In this document: positions 32,582-41,338 of the stretch, in pieces
Layout: every line of letters starts with the position of its first letter
Position numbering within the stretch: the first letter of the stretch is position 1
Source: Flavobacterium sp. CFS9
GTDB taxonomy: Bacteria > Bacteroidota > Bacteroidia > Flavobacteriales > Flavobacteriaceae
Assembly: GCF_041154745.1 (NCBI RefSeq)
Contig: NZ_AP031573.1
Coordinates: 4,588,001 to 4,652,000 of the forward strand
DNA length: 64,000 nt
Reading direction: 5' to 3'
The notes under the pieces: model-generated
Told to the model about the DNA's origin: nothing
Database searches by the model: none
Seen by the model: only the letters and a program-made list of their open reading frames with translations
Position numbers and translations under genes: made by a program

Positions 32582-35488
32582 TTAGTTTTTAATTATTTTT
32601 CTGGTCACTACTTTTCCTTTTTCAGAGATAAACTGAACAATATAAATTCCGGGAGCTTGTTTGGAGATGTTCACACTAAACTCTTTTTGTTTATTTGTTT
32701 TCTCTTCAAAAACAACATTATTAAAAACACTTGTTATTTTTAATGTTCCCTGCTCCTCACTATTTACGGCTATTTTAAATACTCCGTTTGTTGGATTTGG
32801 ATAGATCGCAACAATACGAGATTCAGGAGCTTCAACAAGTGACGTGGCTCCGGCTTTAGTATTCGGTTTAGCTTTTACCAGTGCAAAACGCTCTCCTCCT
32901 TCAAGTTCTCCGCTTCTGGCATCTTCCTGAACAAGGTCTAAGGTAATTTGCTCCTCAACAGGGAAGTCTTTTGCTACTTTGAAATCAAATGTGATTCCGA
33001 ACGTTTCATCAATATCAATTGGTAAGTTTGCTATGGATGCTTCTCGGGAAGTAATCAGGATTTTATTTTTATCTAAAATCTGCACGCCTTTCAGACTTCC
33101 GTTGGCCTGTGCTCTTTCAAATAGTTTTGGATCCAGTGTAGCTTCAACTGTACCGCCCAAATCAAAGAAATTATTCTTAAACTGTTCGTTAAATCCTCTG
33201 TCTATAAATCTCACATTGATATTTTTAGATCTGATTCCTCTGATGAATACTGCAGTTGGAGGTACAAAATCAGTGGTATTCAGGTTATAAACACTTAAAT
33301 TTTTCCAGGCAATATTGTTATTATTTTTGGTATTTACACCTATACCCACATTATTTTGCTCATTAAACATAGGATCTTCAGATGATTCTATTCTCGCTGC
33401 TAAACAGAAGTGATGTATGTCGTAAGTGAAATCAGCTGGATTTGGCGGATACCAAGGAATAACTACTGTAGCATTACCACCTGCTGCGATTGCCGGAATA
33501 GCAACTTCTCCAATATAGTCACCATGCAATACAGTGCCTACATAAAAATTAACAAAGTTGGTAGGCCATGTTAATCCTGAGGAAGCTTTTGCAAAATACA
33601 GTTTCACTTTTCCGGATGCACTAGGAACTGTTCCTTTGTTGTGAACTTTAACATACACGCCGTTTGGAGAGCTTAATTTAAATTCAGGATTTTCATGTGT
33701 AGTTCCTCCATCAATAGTTTGTCTTACCCAAATATCATCACTGATCCACATAGGACCAGAATCCGGATTTGGCTGTAATCCCACATCAAACGGTCTGTCT
33801 TTAATATAAAGATCCGGTATGGTAATTCCGGTTACCACTGTGGAGAAATTCTGACTTCCATTGACCAAACTTCCTTTGTGCGTTACGGTTATGGTATAAG
33901 TTCCCGCAGCACCAACAATTCGGATACGCTCAAAAGGATCTCTGGTATTGTCACCCAATCCGTTTGTGGTTGCGGTAAGCAATCGGTATGGAAAATTAGT
34001 TCCCGCTCCATTAGTTACACGAATGTCTAAATCGTTTATCAATTTAGCTGTACCAATATTTGGCGTACTTCCTGAATAAGCAACGCCGGCAGGATCTGTC
34101 CAGGAAATAGAAGCAATTAATGGATTAACTCCATCTGAAGTTACTGATAATGTATAAGTACCTCCATTTACTAATGTACTTTCCTGAACGATAGATGCTG
34201 TTCCGTTTTTGGTAATGGTTTCTGCTGCAAATTTTGCATTCAGTAAACCCCATCCAAAAATAGCGTCAGGTCCAACAGCTCCCGCATCGTCAGCTGTATG
34301 CAGCGCCAATCCTTTTAGAGTGGCAGCACGCATAAAGTTTCCGGTCAGATTTTTATAATGCTGTTGCAGCAAAAGTAACGTTCCGGTCACGTTTGGAGCT
34401 GCCATTGAAGTTCCGCTGGCATTACCATAACTGCTATTGGTTAATGGTGTTACCGGATTTGTAAGTGTGGCTGTGGAATAAACGGAAGTTCCGTTTCCGG
34501 CAAGATCCGGTTTAATTCTCAAATCGTCTGTAGGTCCCTGACTGCTGGACCCGCTAATGGTAACGCTTGTTAAAGATCCTGTTGAACTTATCACAGCGTC
34601 ATTAGCGTTAGCAATCACCAGATTGTTTTTAGAGGTAGAAAATCCTGTAAGCTTATCATAAGCTGCAAAACCTCCTAACGGACTTGTATTTGCAGTGTTA
34701 TCACCACCATCATTTCCGGCCGATTTCACCTGCAGGTAATAAGGAGCATTAAACATCAGATTGTCCCAGTCTCTGGCAGTAGTCTGATAAGCGCCAAACT
34801 GCCACGGAGCTATCAGAACTGTTCCGGAAGAGTTTCTTGTAGCCCATCCATAAGAATGATTGGAGATTAACATTCCGTTTGCCGCTGCTATAGTAGCTTC
34901 AGACAAATCGTTAGTCCATTCGTTAGTTCTGGCATTTCCCTGAAAGGCCATTCCTTTGGATGCCGCTACAGTACCTGCTGCAACAATGGTACCCGTTACG
35001 TGATTGGCGTGTTGACTGTTGTTGCTTCCGGCAACAATGGCAGTAACTCCATCATTAATTACTACTCTTCCGCCAAACTCATTGTGAGTTGGAAGTGTAG
35101 CACCACCATCCCAAACATAAGCCGTCATATTTTGTCCGTTAAGGTTCAGTCCTAAACCACCACCGGAATTCAAATAATTAGCTCGTGTGGATTTTGCTGC
35201 ATTTACATTTTCAGTAGCGAAATAAATAGGTGTTTTTCCATCAGCACTTACATCCACTAATTCGCTCGTAGTTCCATTTTTATTACTAAATGAAGTACGC
35301 CAGCCATTAGCTTTTGCAAGATTACTAACTCTTTGTTTGTTTTGATCCGCTTCGGATTGGTATCTCTGACTCAATGACTGAAGTTCAGACACGTTACTTC
35401 CGGACCTAATTTTTGCAATATCATTCTGTGTTTGTCCATAAGTAGCTCCACAGACACACAGTAACATAATTTTGTATAAATTTTTCAT
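32582..35488 (-). CDS. S8 subtilisin-like protease with T9SS sorting domain
   Basis: A 968-residue secreted serine protease. A signal peptide (to about residue 19) is followed by the peptidase S8 domain with Asp127 (AYVWDGGA), His160 (SQHANHVTGTI) and Ser361 (ASGTSMAAPNVTG). A beta-rich P-domain-like region follows (ILSWTDPAG-type ISWTDPAG), then further Ig-like modules. The C terminus (IYPNPTNGVFKIAV, APGIYIVQF, KKIIKN-type end) is a type A T9SS sorting domain, so the protein crosses the outer membrane by type IX secretion and is anchored or released. It probably feeds peptides to the cell. Single gene. Confidence 0.92.
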   Translation of the reverse strand: MKNLYKIMLLCVCGATYGQTQNDIAKIRSGSNVSELQSLSQRYQSEADQNKQRVSNLAKANGWRTSFSNKNGTTSELVDVSADGKTPIYFATENVNAAKSTRANYLNSGGGLGLNLNGQNMTAYVWDGGATLPTHNEFGGRVVINDGVTAIVAGSNNSQHANHVTGTIVAAGTVAASKGMAFQGNARTNEWTNDLSEATIAAANGMLISNHSYGWATRNSSGTVLIAPWQFGAYQTTARDWDNLMFNAPYYLQVKSAGNDGGDNTANTSPLGGFAAYDKLTGFSTSKNNLVIANANDAVISSTGSLTSVTISGSSSQGPTDDLRIKPDLAGNGTSVYSTATLTNPVTPLTNSSYGNASGTSMAAPNVTGTLLLLQQHYKNLTGNFMRAATLKGLALHTADDAGAVGPDAIFGWGLLNAKFAAETITKNGTASIVQESTLVNGGTYTLSVTSDGVNPLIASISWTDPAGVAYSGSTPNIGTAKLINDLDIRVTNGAGTNFPYRLLTATTNGLGDNTRDPFERIRIVGAAGTYTITVTHKGSLVNGSQNFSTVVTGITIPDLYIKDRPFDVGLQPNPDSGPMWISDDIWVRQTIDGGTTHENPEFKLSSPNGVYVKVHNKGTVPSASGKVKLYFAKASSGLTWPTNFVNFYVGTVLHGDYIGEVAIPAIAAGGNATVVIPWYPPNPADFTYDIHHFCLAARIESSEDPMFNEQNNVGIGVNTKNNNNIAWKNLSVYNLNTTDFVPPTAVFIRGIRSKNINVRFIDRGFNEQFKNNFFDLGGTVEATLDPKLFERAQANGSLKGVQILDKNKILITSREASIANLPIDIDETFGITFDFKVAKDFPVEEQITLDLVQEDARSGELEGGERFALVKAKPNTKAGATSLVEAPESRIVAIYPNPTNGVFKIAVNSEEQGTLKITSVFNNVVFEEKTNKQKEFSVNISKQAPGIYIVQFISEKGKVVTRKIIKN

Positions 35489-35854
35489 ATAATTTGATTA
35501 AGGGGTGAATCATTCTTTATATCTCAAAAATCTTTACAAATAAAAAGGGGGGCTTCTGGTTTCCATAATTGAATAGTTTAAAGGTTAAAGAATTGGTAGA
35601 ATATTGTAAGGTTTAACTCTTCGGTAAGCCTATCTATACAAGTGCTATTTACCTACAAATCCGATATAGTTTGTAAGATTTTATTTCAAGGATAACAAAA
35701 CTCGTTAAACTAAATCAAGTACAAAAGAGTATAAATACCTGATTTTAAATCGATTAATTAAAAACAGCTTCTTGAACAAATAATCATTAAGATAAATCAC
35801 AATTGTAAGAATCACAGTTCTGAAGGATTTATTTCGGATCCTCACTCTGCTCTG
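35489..35854. other. Intergenic region upstream of the subtilase gene
   Basis: About 370 AT-rich bases. CAAATAAAAAGG near 35538 is not a consensus -7 box. No ORF. A copy of REP-like family C follows at 35855. Confidence 0.4.
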
Positions 35855-35925
35855 GCCCTTTCAGGGCAATCTTTTGTTCAACTTAACTCATAGTGCGTTG
35901 CACTATGCTTGTACTTTTGGATTTT
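35855..35925. repeat. REP-like element, family C (partial copy)
   Basis: Contains GGCCCTTTCAGGGC and CATAGTGCGTTGCACTATGCTT, the same two palindromes, in the same order, as in the 48.7-49.5 kb copies. Confidence 0.65.
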
Positions 35926-35941
35926 CAGACCTTATTTCACA

Positions 35942-35975
35942 AAAAAACCTCCAAAATCAATTGATTCTGGAGGTT
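35942..35975 (-). terminator. Intrinsic terminator of the amidohydrolase operon
   Basis: AACCTCCA-AATCAATTGATT-TGGAGGTT forms a long stem. The plus-strand A7 to the left gives a U-tract for the leftward genes ending at 36000. Confidence 0.88.
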
Positions 35976-35999
35976 CTAAATTTTGTCTTATTCTTCTAA

Positions 36000-37295
36000 T
36001 TAAGCCGAGCGAATACTTACAGGTTTTCCGGAATAATACTTGCTCTTCAAATAATTATTGATATTATTCTTGGCCATTTGATCCCATAGAGAGTTCCCAT
36101 TTTGAAGCTTAACATTCGAAGCATAATTTCTAAATCCTTGCACGGCAACTTGTTCCAGACTGTCTTTCTCGGTCATAAAATAATCTGTTCCGAACAATAT
36201 TTGATTACCATAAGATTTATCCACTTCTCTAAAAAATACTTTATAAAGTTCACTGTTTTCTTTTAAGAGACATTCTGCGACATCATACGATATATCTGTA
36301 TAAACATTTGGATGCTCAGTCATCAGGTTTTGTATCTGATTGAACCAGTTCTTTCTTAACACTCCATAAGGATTGATTTGATTGCTCTCTTTATTGTTTC
36401 CTTCGGAAGCTTGTATCTGATTGACACCGCCAAAGTGCGCAAAGCATATCTTAAGATCTTTAATTGAATTCAACATAGACTCATACGAATGTGGCTCAAG
36501 AAAATAAGAGCAGCTGCTTCTACAGCTTTCCCGGTCTTTTCCATTAAAAAGATTTCCGAACAAACCTCCTTTCTCACCAATAAATTTGGGTACTCCATAT
36601 ACATTTCCGGTATAGGGGTCAACAGGGTTTAAATTTCGTTTGATGTACTCTTTATCATAATTATAAATTCCGCCCAGGTAGTAAGTGTGTGTCATTATCG
36701 GTACACCATTATCAGCAGCCCATTCCATGGTTTTTCTCAGTTTTGCATCAAAAGCATAATGTCCGGTACTTGGGTACATTTTTAAGCCCTGAAACGGATA
36801 TACATACGTTCCTCCTACTTCAATTTTAGTTTCGAAATAACGTTCTACCGTTTTCTGAATTTCGTCTCCACTGCTTTTCCATCTTGGGTCAAGTCCAAAA
36901 AAAGGCAGAATATTGTCAGGGTATTTTCTTTTGATATCAATTACTTCTTCAATTTGTCCTTCAAAACCGCTAACAGATCTTCCAACTCCTAAATACTCTA
37001 AGTTTTGACATAGGGTAATAAACTGAAATGTTTCATTAGGGTATCGGGACATTAAATCTTCAAAAATATCGGTCTGGTATTTACTTTTACCGATTTGAAG
37101 GAAGGTAGCATATCTTTTGGCCATTCCTTTATTGCTGCTCGCCAATTGTCTGATCAGCCACGCTCCGAGATTTGTATTCGTAAAATTATCGACTCCTTTT
37201 GCTAAAAAGGGAGGCATATACAGTTCCAGGAAGTTCTTTGGCGCATTATTCATGGTGAATATGTGCGTATGAGCATTTTTGTAATTATTTTCCAT
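36000..37295 (-). CDS. Amidohydrolase-superfamily protein
   Basis: A 431-residue TIM-barrel metallohydrolase of the amidohydrolase_2 type. Visible metal and catalytic residues are His9-x-His11 (AHTHIF), Lys172 in QGLKMYPSTGH, His203 in MTHTYYLGG, His287 in CFAHFGG and Asp371 in FGTDYF. There is no signal peptide, so it acts in the cytoplasm. A 60-residue insert after His203 carries two cysteines (CRSSC) and is unusual. It begins 3 bp after the stop of the upstream membrane-protein gene, so the two form an operon. Substrate unknown. Confidence 0.8.
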   Translation of the reverse strand: MENNYKNAHTHIFTMNNAPKNFLELYMPPFLAKGVDNFTNTNLGAWLIRQLASSNKGMAKRYATFLQIGKSKYQTDIFEDLMSRYPNETFQFITLCQNLEYLGVGRSVSGFEGQIEEVIDIKRKYPDNILPFFGLDPRWKSSGDEIQKTVERYFETKIEVGGTYVYPFQGLKMYPSTGHYAFDAKLRKTMEWAADNGVPIMTHTYYLGGIYNYDKEYIKRNLNPVDPYTGNVYGVPKFIGEKGGLFGNLFNGKDRESCRSSCSYFLEPHSYESMLNSIKDLKICFAHFGGVNQIQASEGNNKESNQINPYGVLRKNWFNQIQNLMTEHPNVYTDISYDVAECLLKENSELYKVFFREVDKSYGNQILFGTDYFMTEKDSLEQVAVQGFRNYASNVKLQNGNSLWDQMAKNNINNYLKSKYYSGKPVSIRSA

Positions 37296-37298
37296 AAT

Positions 37299-38357
37299 CT
37301 ATACTTCTTTAATTACTGTTTGCGCTGTAGTAGTCGTTGCTTTTTTCAAAATATCAAACCAGAACGGAGCCCCTAAACTTGCAGCAAAGGCCGAAACAAC
37401 GATACCTAAAATTTTAAGCAGAATACAAGAGAAGGTAAAACAATCTTTTTCTGAACTGCTTTTCACATCAGCACACTGCGCTTTTTTCCAGCCAATAGGC
37501 AAATCTAAATTGGTTTTTAAACTGTCTATTTGTTTGGCTAAACCCTTAATATCTTTTTTGGTTGCATTCAGGGCTGCCGTATCAGTTACTGTACCTTGTC
37601 CCGGCGCAGCATATTTTGCGCTGAGTACTTCTAACTGCATCTTGTTCTTTGTGTAATAATCAATCATGGCCGTTCTTGCCGTGGGATTAGTATCATAATA
37701 CTTAAACAAAACAATACTGTCTATATTAATGATGCAGCTTACCAGAAGCCCGATAATAAACAAACGCTTTCTGGAGAGTTTTTTATACCATACACTGGTT
37801 CGATCACTAAACTGATCAAACCAAATGGTGACTTCTTTGATTAATTCTTCATAAAGAATCTTCTCTGTAGTACCGGTTTCTGTATTGGAAGCTCTTATCT
37901 TGGCTTTGTTCATGGCGTTTCTCAACATCAGAATCAAATCGCTTTGTCCTAAATAGGTAATTGCAAATTCAAAATTATTCAATAAATCATTGCTGTACTT
38001 CTTTTCATGGTTTACCTCATCGTCCTGTAACAGTATTTTGGCCGCCTGAGCATTTGCAACAGTATCCACCAATACTTCTGCGAGAGTTTTGGGAGTAATT
38101 TCGGTTGGAGGCGCTTTTTCCGATTTGGTCAATAATCTGATATTACTGTTGTTGTACATTAACAATCCCCAATTGATCTGATTGGAAAAATCAAAAAGCT
38201 TTTCGATAATTTTACTTCTGAAAAACCGGCCTCGTTCACTTTTTATCTGTACCGTCAGTTCAAGAATCATACTGCACAGTAAGGCAAATAATGCCCAGCT
38301 TATGATAAGTGAAATAGCGACCTGAACAATAGTGGAGGAAAAAAAACTGATGTCCAT
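37299..38357 (-). CDS. Membrane protein with cytoplasmic domain, partner of the amidohydrolase
   Basis: No named family recognised. The 352-residue protein has three predicted membrane segments: about 10-35 (VAISLIISWALFALLCSMI), about 200-222 (LFIIGLLVSCIINIDSIVL) and about 305-325 (ILLKILGIVVSAFAASLGA). A helical domain lies between the first two, and a coiled-coil-like stretch (KKDIKGLAKQIDSLK) before the last. The LGAPFWFDIL motif after the last helix is one I associate with a widespread family of uncharacterised bacterial membrane proteins. It is the first gene of the operon. Confidence 0.75.
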   Translation of the reverse strand: MDISFFSSTIVQVAISLIISWALFALLCSMILELTVQIKSERGRFFRSKIIEKLFDFSNQINWGLLMYNNSNIRLLTKSEKAPPTEITPKTLAEVLVDTVANAQAAKILLQDDEVNHEKKYSNDLLNNFEFAITYLGQSDLILMLRNAMNKAKIRASNTETGTTEKILYEELIKEVTIWFDQFSDRTSVWYKKLSRKRLFIIGLLVSCIINIDSIVLFKYYDTNPTARTAMIDYYTKNKMQLEVLSAKYAAPGQGTVTDTAALNATKKDIKGLAKQIDSLKTNLDLPIGWKKAQCADVKSSSEKDCFTFSCILLKILGIVVSAFAASLGAPFWFDILKKATTTTAQTVIKEV

Positions 38358-38640
38358 TATCTCTGATTTTAAAGTTTTGCTTACTCTTTAAAGGATTTTT
38401 AGCGTACTCCTTACTGAATATCTCTGGAAGGGTAAAATTCGATTCTTAACGACGAAAAGACCTAAAAAAATTTAGTGCGTTACAATCAATTTATTCCCCC
38501 GTAAACTACCAACAAGTATAAGTAAAAAAGCACTATTATTAATAAGTAAATACACCTGTTTTATTTCATTTTATGGGGTGGTAGAAAAAATCATACCTTA
38601 AATTTTCATATCTTGTTCTTTAACGGAGTGCAGTTATAGA

Positions 38641-38664
38641 CTGTGAGATGTGAGATGTGAGATG
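38641..38664. repeat. Short tandem repeat (GAGATGT)n
   Basis: Three copies of a 7-bp unit, TGTGAGATGTGAGATGTGAG. Low complexity. Confidence 0.7.
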
Positions 38665-38671
38665 CTAACGG

Positions 38672-38735
38672 TAAACTATAAACTATAAACTATAAACCAT
38701 AAACTATAAACCATAAACTATAAACCATAAACTGA
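38672..38735. repeat. 8-bp tandem array (AAACTATA/AAACCATA)
   Basis: Eight consecutive 8-bp units, AAACTATA three times, then AAACCATA and AAACTATA alternating. Lies about 90 bp before the PhyH-family start. Confidence 0.85.
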
Positions 38736-38822
38736 AAAAAACACGTATTTCTACTTTCAACAAACTGTTCTAAAAACCTTACATTTGAAAGTATTGATTC
38801 ATAAACGATAAAAACTACCAAA

Positions 38823-39749
38823 ATGACAGACTCACTAACTGTTCTTGAAAAGTTATGGAAACGCACCTTACAGCCGGAGGGTTTAACCGTTCAAACCGAT
38901 GATGAAACCTGGAATGCAGAAATTAAAGCCTTGTTCCAATTGGGCATTGGTATGGAAGACACCTTGCAGTATTTATATTTTGAAAAACCGGATTTTGATA
39001 CTTTTAAAACCTGGATCACTAACAGAATGCGAAATATCACTTATGAATCCGAAAGCACAACCACTGATGTTCTCTCGCAGGAAGATCTGGAATTTTGGAA
39101 TGAAAACGGTTATGTTATTCTGAAAAATGCCATTCCGGAAAAAGATTGTGAAGAAACGCAGCGTGCCATTTGGGATTTTCTGCAAATGGATCCTTTCAAA
39201 GAAGAAACCTGGTACGAAAGACACGAAGATCAGAAAGGCCTGATGCTTAATTTTTCGGATCATGAGACGTTAAACCGAAACCGATTTTCAACCAAAATTA
39301 AAAGAGCTTACGAACAGCTTTACAATACTGATCAAATTTATAAAACTATCGATAAAGTAAGTTTCAATCCGCCGGAAACCAGAGATTTTACTTTTTTAGG
39401 GAGTCCGCTTCATTGGGACATGAGTTTGAGACAGCCTATTCAATTTGAAATACAGGGATTGCTTTACCTCACCGATTGCGGACCTGATGATGGTGCTTTT
39501 CATTGTGTTCCCGGATTTCATAACCAAATAGACGATTGGTTAAATAACCTTGATCCGGATGTCGATCCCAGAGAAGAAGCAATAAAAACATTGAAATCAG
39601 AACCTATATTAGGAAAAGCAGGCGATTTTATCATCTGGAACAGCGCATTGCCACATTGTGCCACACCCAACAAAGGTCAAAATCCACGCATGGTACAGTA
39701 TCTTACTTATTTACCAAACGATCACAATATTGCAGGAGAATGGATATAG
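38823..39749 (+). CDS. Phytanoyl-CoA dioxygenase (PhyH) family oxygenase
   Basis: A 308-residue soluble Fe(II)/2-oxoglutarate oxygenase. The iron facial triad is His197-x-Asp199 (LHWDMS) and His278 (LPHCATP); Arg289 in NPRMVQYLTY should hold 2-oxoglutarate. FWNENGYVILKNAIPEKDC is the usual N-terminal start of the PhyH core and follows an extra 85-residue N-terminal helical segment. Substrate unknown; neighbours give no pathway. Good terminator at 39775-39807. Confidence 0.88.
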   Translation: MTDSLTVLEKLWKRTLQPEGLTVQTDDETWNAEIKALFQLGIGMEDTLQYLYFEKPDFDTFKTWITNRMRNITYESESTTTDVLSQEDLEFWNENGYVILKNAIPEKDCEETQRAIWDFLQMDPFKEETWYERHEDQKGLMLNFSDHETLNRNRFSTKIKRAYEQLYNTDQIYKTIDKVSFNPPETRDFTFLGSPLHWDMSLRQPIQFEIQGLLYLTDCGPDDGAFHCVPGFHNQIDDWLNNLDPDVDPREEAIKTLKSEPILGKAGDFIIWNSALPHCATPNKGQNPRMVQYLTYLPNDHNIAGEWI

Positions 39750-39774
39750 ATACTCTCTTAATGGCAACCTCACT

Positions 39775-39807
39775 AATCTCATTTCACTTCGAAATGAGAT
39801 TTTTTTT
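39775..39807 (+). terminator. Intrinsic terminator of the PhyH gene
   Basis: ATCTCATTTC and GAAATGAGAT form a perfect 10-bp stem with loop ACTTC, followed by T7. Confidence 0.92.
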
Positions 39808-40091
39808 AAATTCTATTACCAACAGGACAGCTCAGATCCAACATAATTCAAACTCCAAAACAGAGATTAATTAAATTTTCAAAAGCACTTTTCTTGTTTT
39901 TTGAGACGGTTTTCTAATAACTGATGCCTAAATAACTCAAAAAAACTATCTCTTTCATGCTTTCTTACCTCCTTTTGTTTGATATTTTTTTCTTAAACAC
40001 AAAAAATTCCCTACTTATCATTTGAACATTTAAAACACTAATAAATAATTAGATAAAACCATTTAGTTGAAGTTTAAATTGATATTTTTAG
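39808..40091. other. Intergenic region before the frameshifted gene
   Basis: 284 AT-rich bases without a recognisable ORF or repeat. A stop codon (TAG 40089-40091) directly abuts the start of the next frame, so the missing N-terminal part of that gene is not found in frame here. Confidence 0.4.
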
Positions 40092-40603
40092 ATGGATGAG
40101 TCTAAAGATACCAGAGTTTACTTTGTTTCTGCTGCCGATCAAAAAACAGAATACACCGCAGAAATCGTGTACTTAGGCAACGGCGAAACTGTGGCTCCTT
40201 TTCTGCAATATGGAGTGTACTACTTTCTTCCGGAAAACATGCCGTTGGGATTGTATGATCTCCGTATTAAAAATGGAGCTTACACCCTCCAGAATGCCAG
40301 TGTAGAAAACCGATTTAAAATTGAGGTAACAGAACCTGACTATTTCAAAACAGAGAGATTCGGTTTTCCAGCGACTAAACGTTCAGGAGAAACTCTTGAA
40401 GTGCGAGGTGGTTTATTAAATGAATTTACAGCAGTAGAAATTTACAATACAAGTAATACTGCTGTCACATATCCTTTAGAAATGGTAAGCCTTACTTCTT
40501 TATAAAAGCCGTATTGAAAATTCCTGTCGGAGCATACAACAGAATGAGATTTAAAAGAGGTACCGCAACCTCAAATCTAAGTTATGCTGTGACTGTACAA
40601 TAA
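40092..40603 (+). pseudogene. Truncated and frameshifted surface-protein gene (beta-sandwich/IPT-like)
   Basis: The first frame gives 137 residues (40092-40505), a beta-rich sequence resembling IPT/TIG-like modules (FLPENMPLGLYDLRIKNGAY). It runs out at LTSL-stop. A second frame picks up at once with FIKAVLKIPVGAYNRMRF and ends naturally at TAA 40601-40603 with YAVTVQ. Joining the two gives a plausible continuous C-terminal domain, so a one- or two-base indel near 40490 is likely. There is no signal peptide and a stop precedes the ATG, so the 5' end is also lost. A sequencing error at the indel is possible. Confidence 0.65.
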
Positions 40604-40629
40604 TTTTAGAATTTTAATAATTGAGAATG

Positions 40630-40666
40630 TAAAAGCCTTTAGTTGCCCTGAGCAATAAAGGCTTTT
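40630..40666. terminator. Bidirectional terminator hairpin
   Basis: AAAAGCCTTTA pairs with TAAAGGCTTTT across a 14-base loop. Lies between the convergent pseudogene and DUF417 gene and can serve both. Confidence 0.8.
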
Positions 40667-40688
40667 CTAATATTACTTCGGTTCAGTT

Positions 40689-41252
40689 TCAACGCTGTCT
40701 CTTGAGATACAATGCGGCCGATTCACTCATGGTAATCAAAGAAGCTCCCAATATCACAATGTCTTTTAGAACCAGACGCCCTCTACCCGACAAATAAGGA
40801 AAGCCATATTGTTCATCCGTTAAATGTGGCACCCAGCTTTCAGGTGTTGTTACTAAAAAAGATAAGGTTCCTATAGTCAATATAAAGACCAATATACTTC
40901 CGATCAGACTTGCCAAAGGTGCCCATTGATGAATTGCAACCAAAAAACCTATTCCGATTAACAAAATTCCAAGGCCATTGGCAAACCCATACGTATTGTT
41001 GGCTACATGCCATTCGTGGTTTTTGATTACCAGCTCTCCTTCTTTATTGACAAATTCCTTGTACTCGGAGGGCTGATTGTAAAAGAAAGACATAAAAGGA
41101 CTGTTGGCTACAAAAGGTACAATTCCGTCTGCTTCGTAGGTAAAGAACTTAAGCCCGCCAATCCATAAAAAAACAATTACGATTCCGGCACGTACTGCTT
41201 TTTTTCCTAACTGATCTAGATTTGCAATTGTATTCAAAATGGTATTTTTCAT
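40689..41252 (-). CDS. DUF417 (YkgB-like) membrane protein
   Basis: A 187-residue inner-membrane protein with four predicted helices. Signatures are FLWIGGLKFFTYEADGIVPFVANSPFMSF and the C-terminal FLVTTPESW, FPYLSGRGRLVLKDIVIL, as in E. coli YkgB/RclC. In E. coli RclC is part of the reactive-chlorine stress response. I start at ATG 41252 (MKNTILNT); upstream residues are not conserved-looking. An AraC-type regulator gene lies 86 bp upstream on the same strand, matching the rclR-rclC pairing in outline, although there is no rclA here. Confidence 0.85.
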   Translation of the reverse strand: MKNTILNTIANLDQLGKKAVRAGIVIVFLWIGGLKFFTYEADGIVPFVANSPFMSFFYNQPSEYKEFVNKEGELVIKNHEWHVANNTYGFANGLGILLIGIGFLVAIHQWAPLASLIGSILVFILTIGTLSFLVTTPESWVPHLTDEQYGFPYLSGRGRLVLKDIVILGASLITMSESAALYLKRQR

Positions 41253-41338
41253 TGCTGTTGTTTTTAAATTATTTGTTTTTAAATGACACAGCAAAACTAC
41301 ATTGCAGAGGTTTGGCAAAGAATGGACGAAAAAGGATA

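Larger units (their letters stand above)
38358..38822. other. Intergenic region with simple repeats
   Basis: 465 bp between divergent genes. Apart from two short tandem arrays (38641-38664 and 38672-38735) I see no ORF, hairpin or consensus promoter box. Confidence 0.5.

Noticed and set aside
38641..38735. Tandem array as a CRISPR
   Set aside because: Units are 7-8 bp with no spacers.
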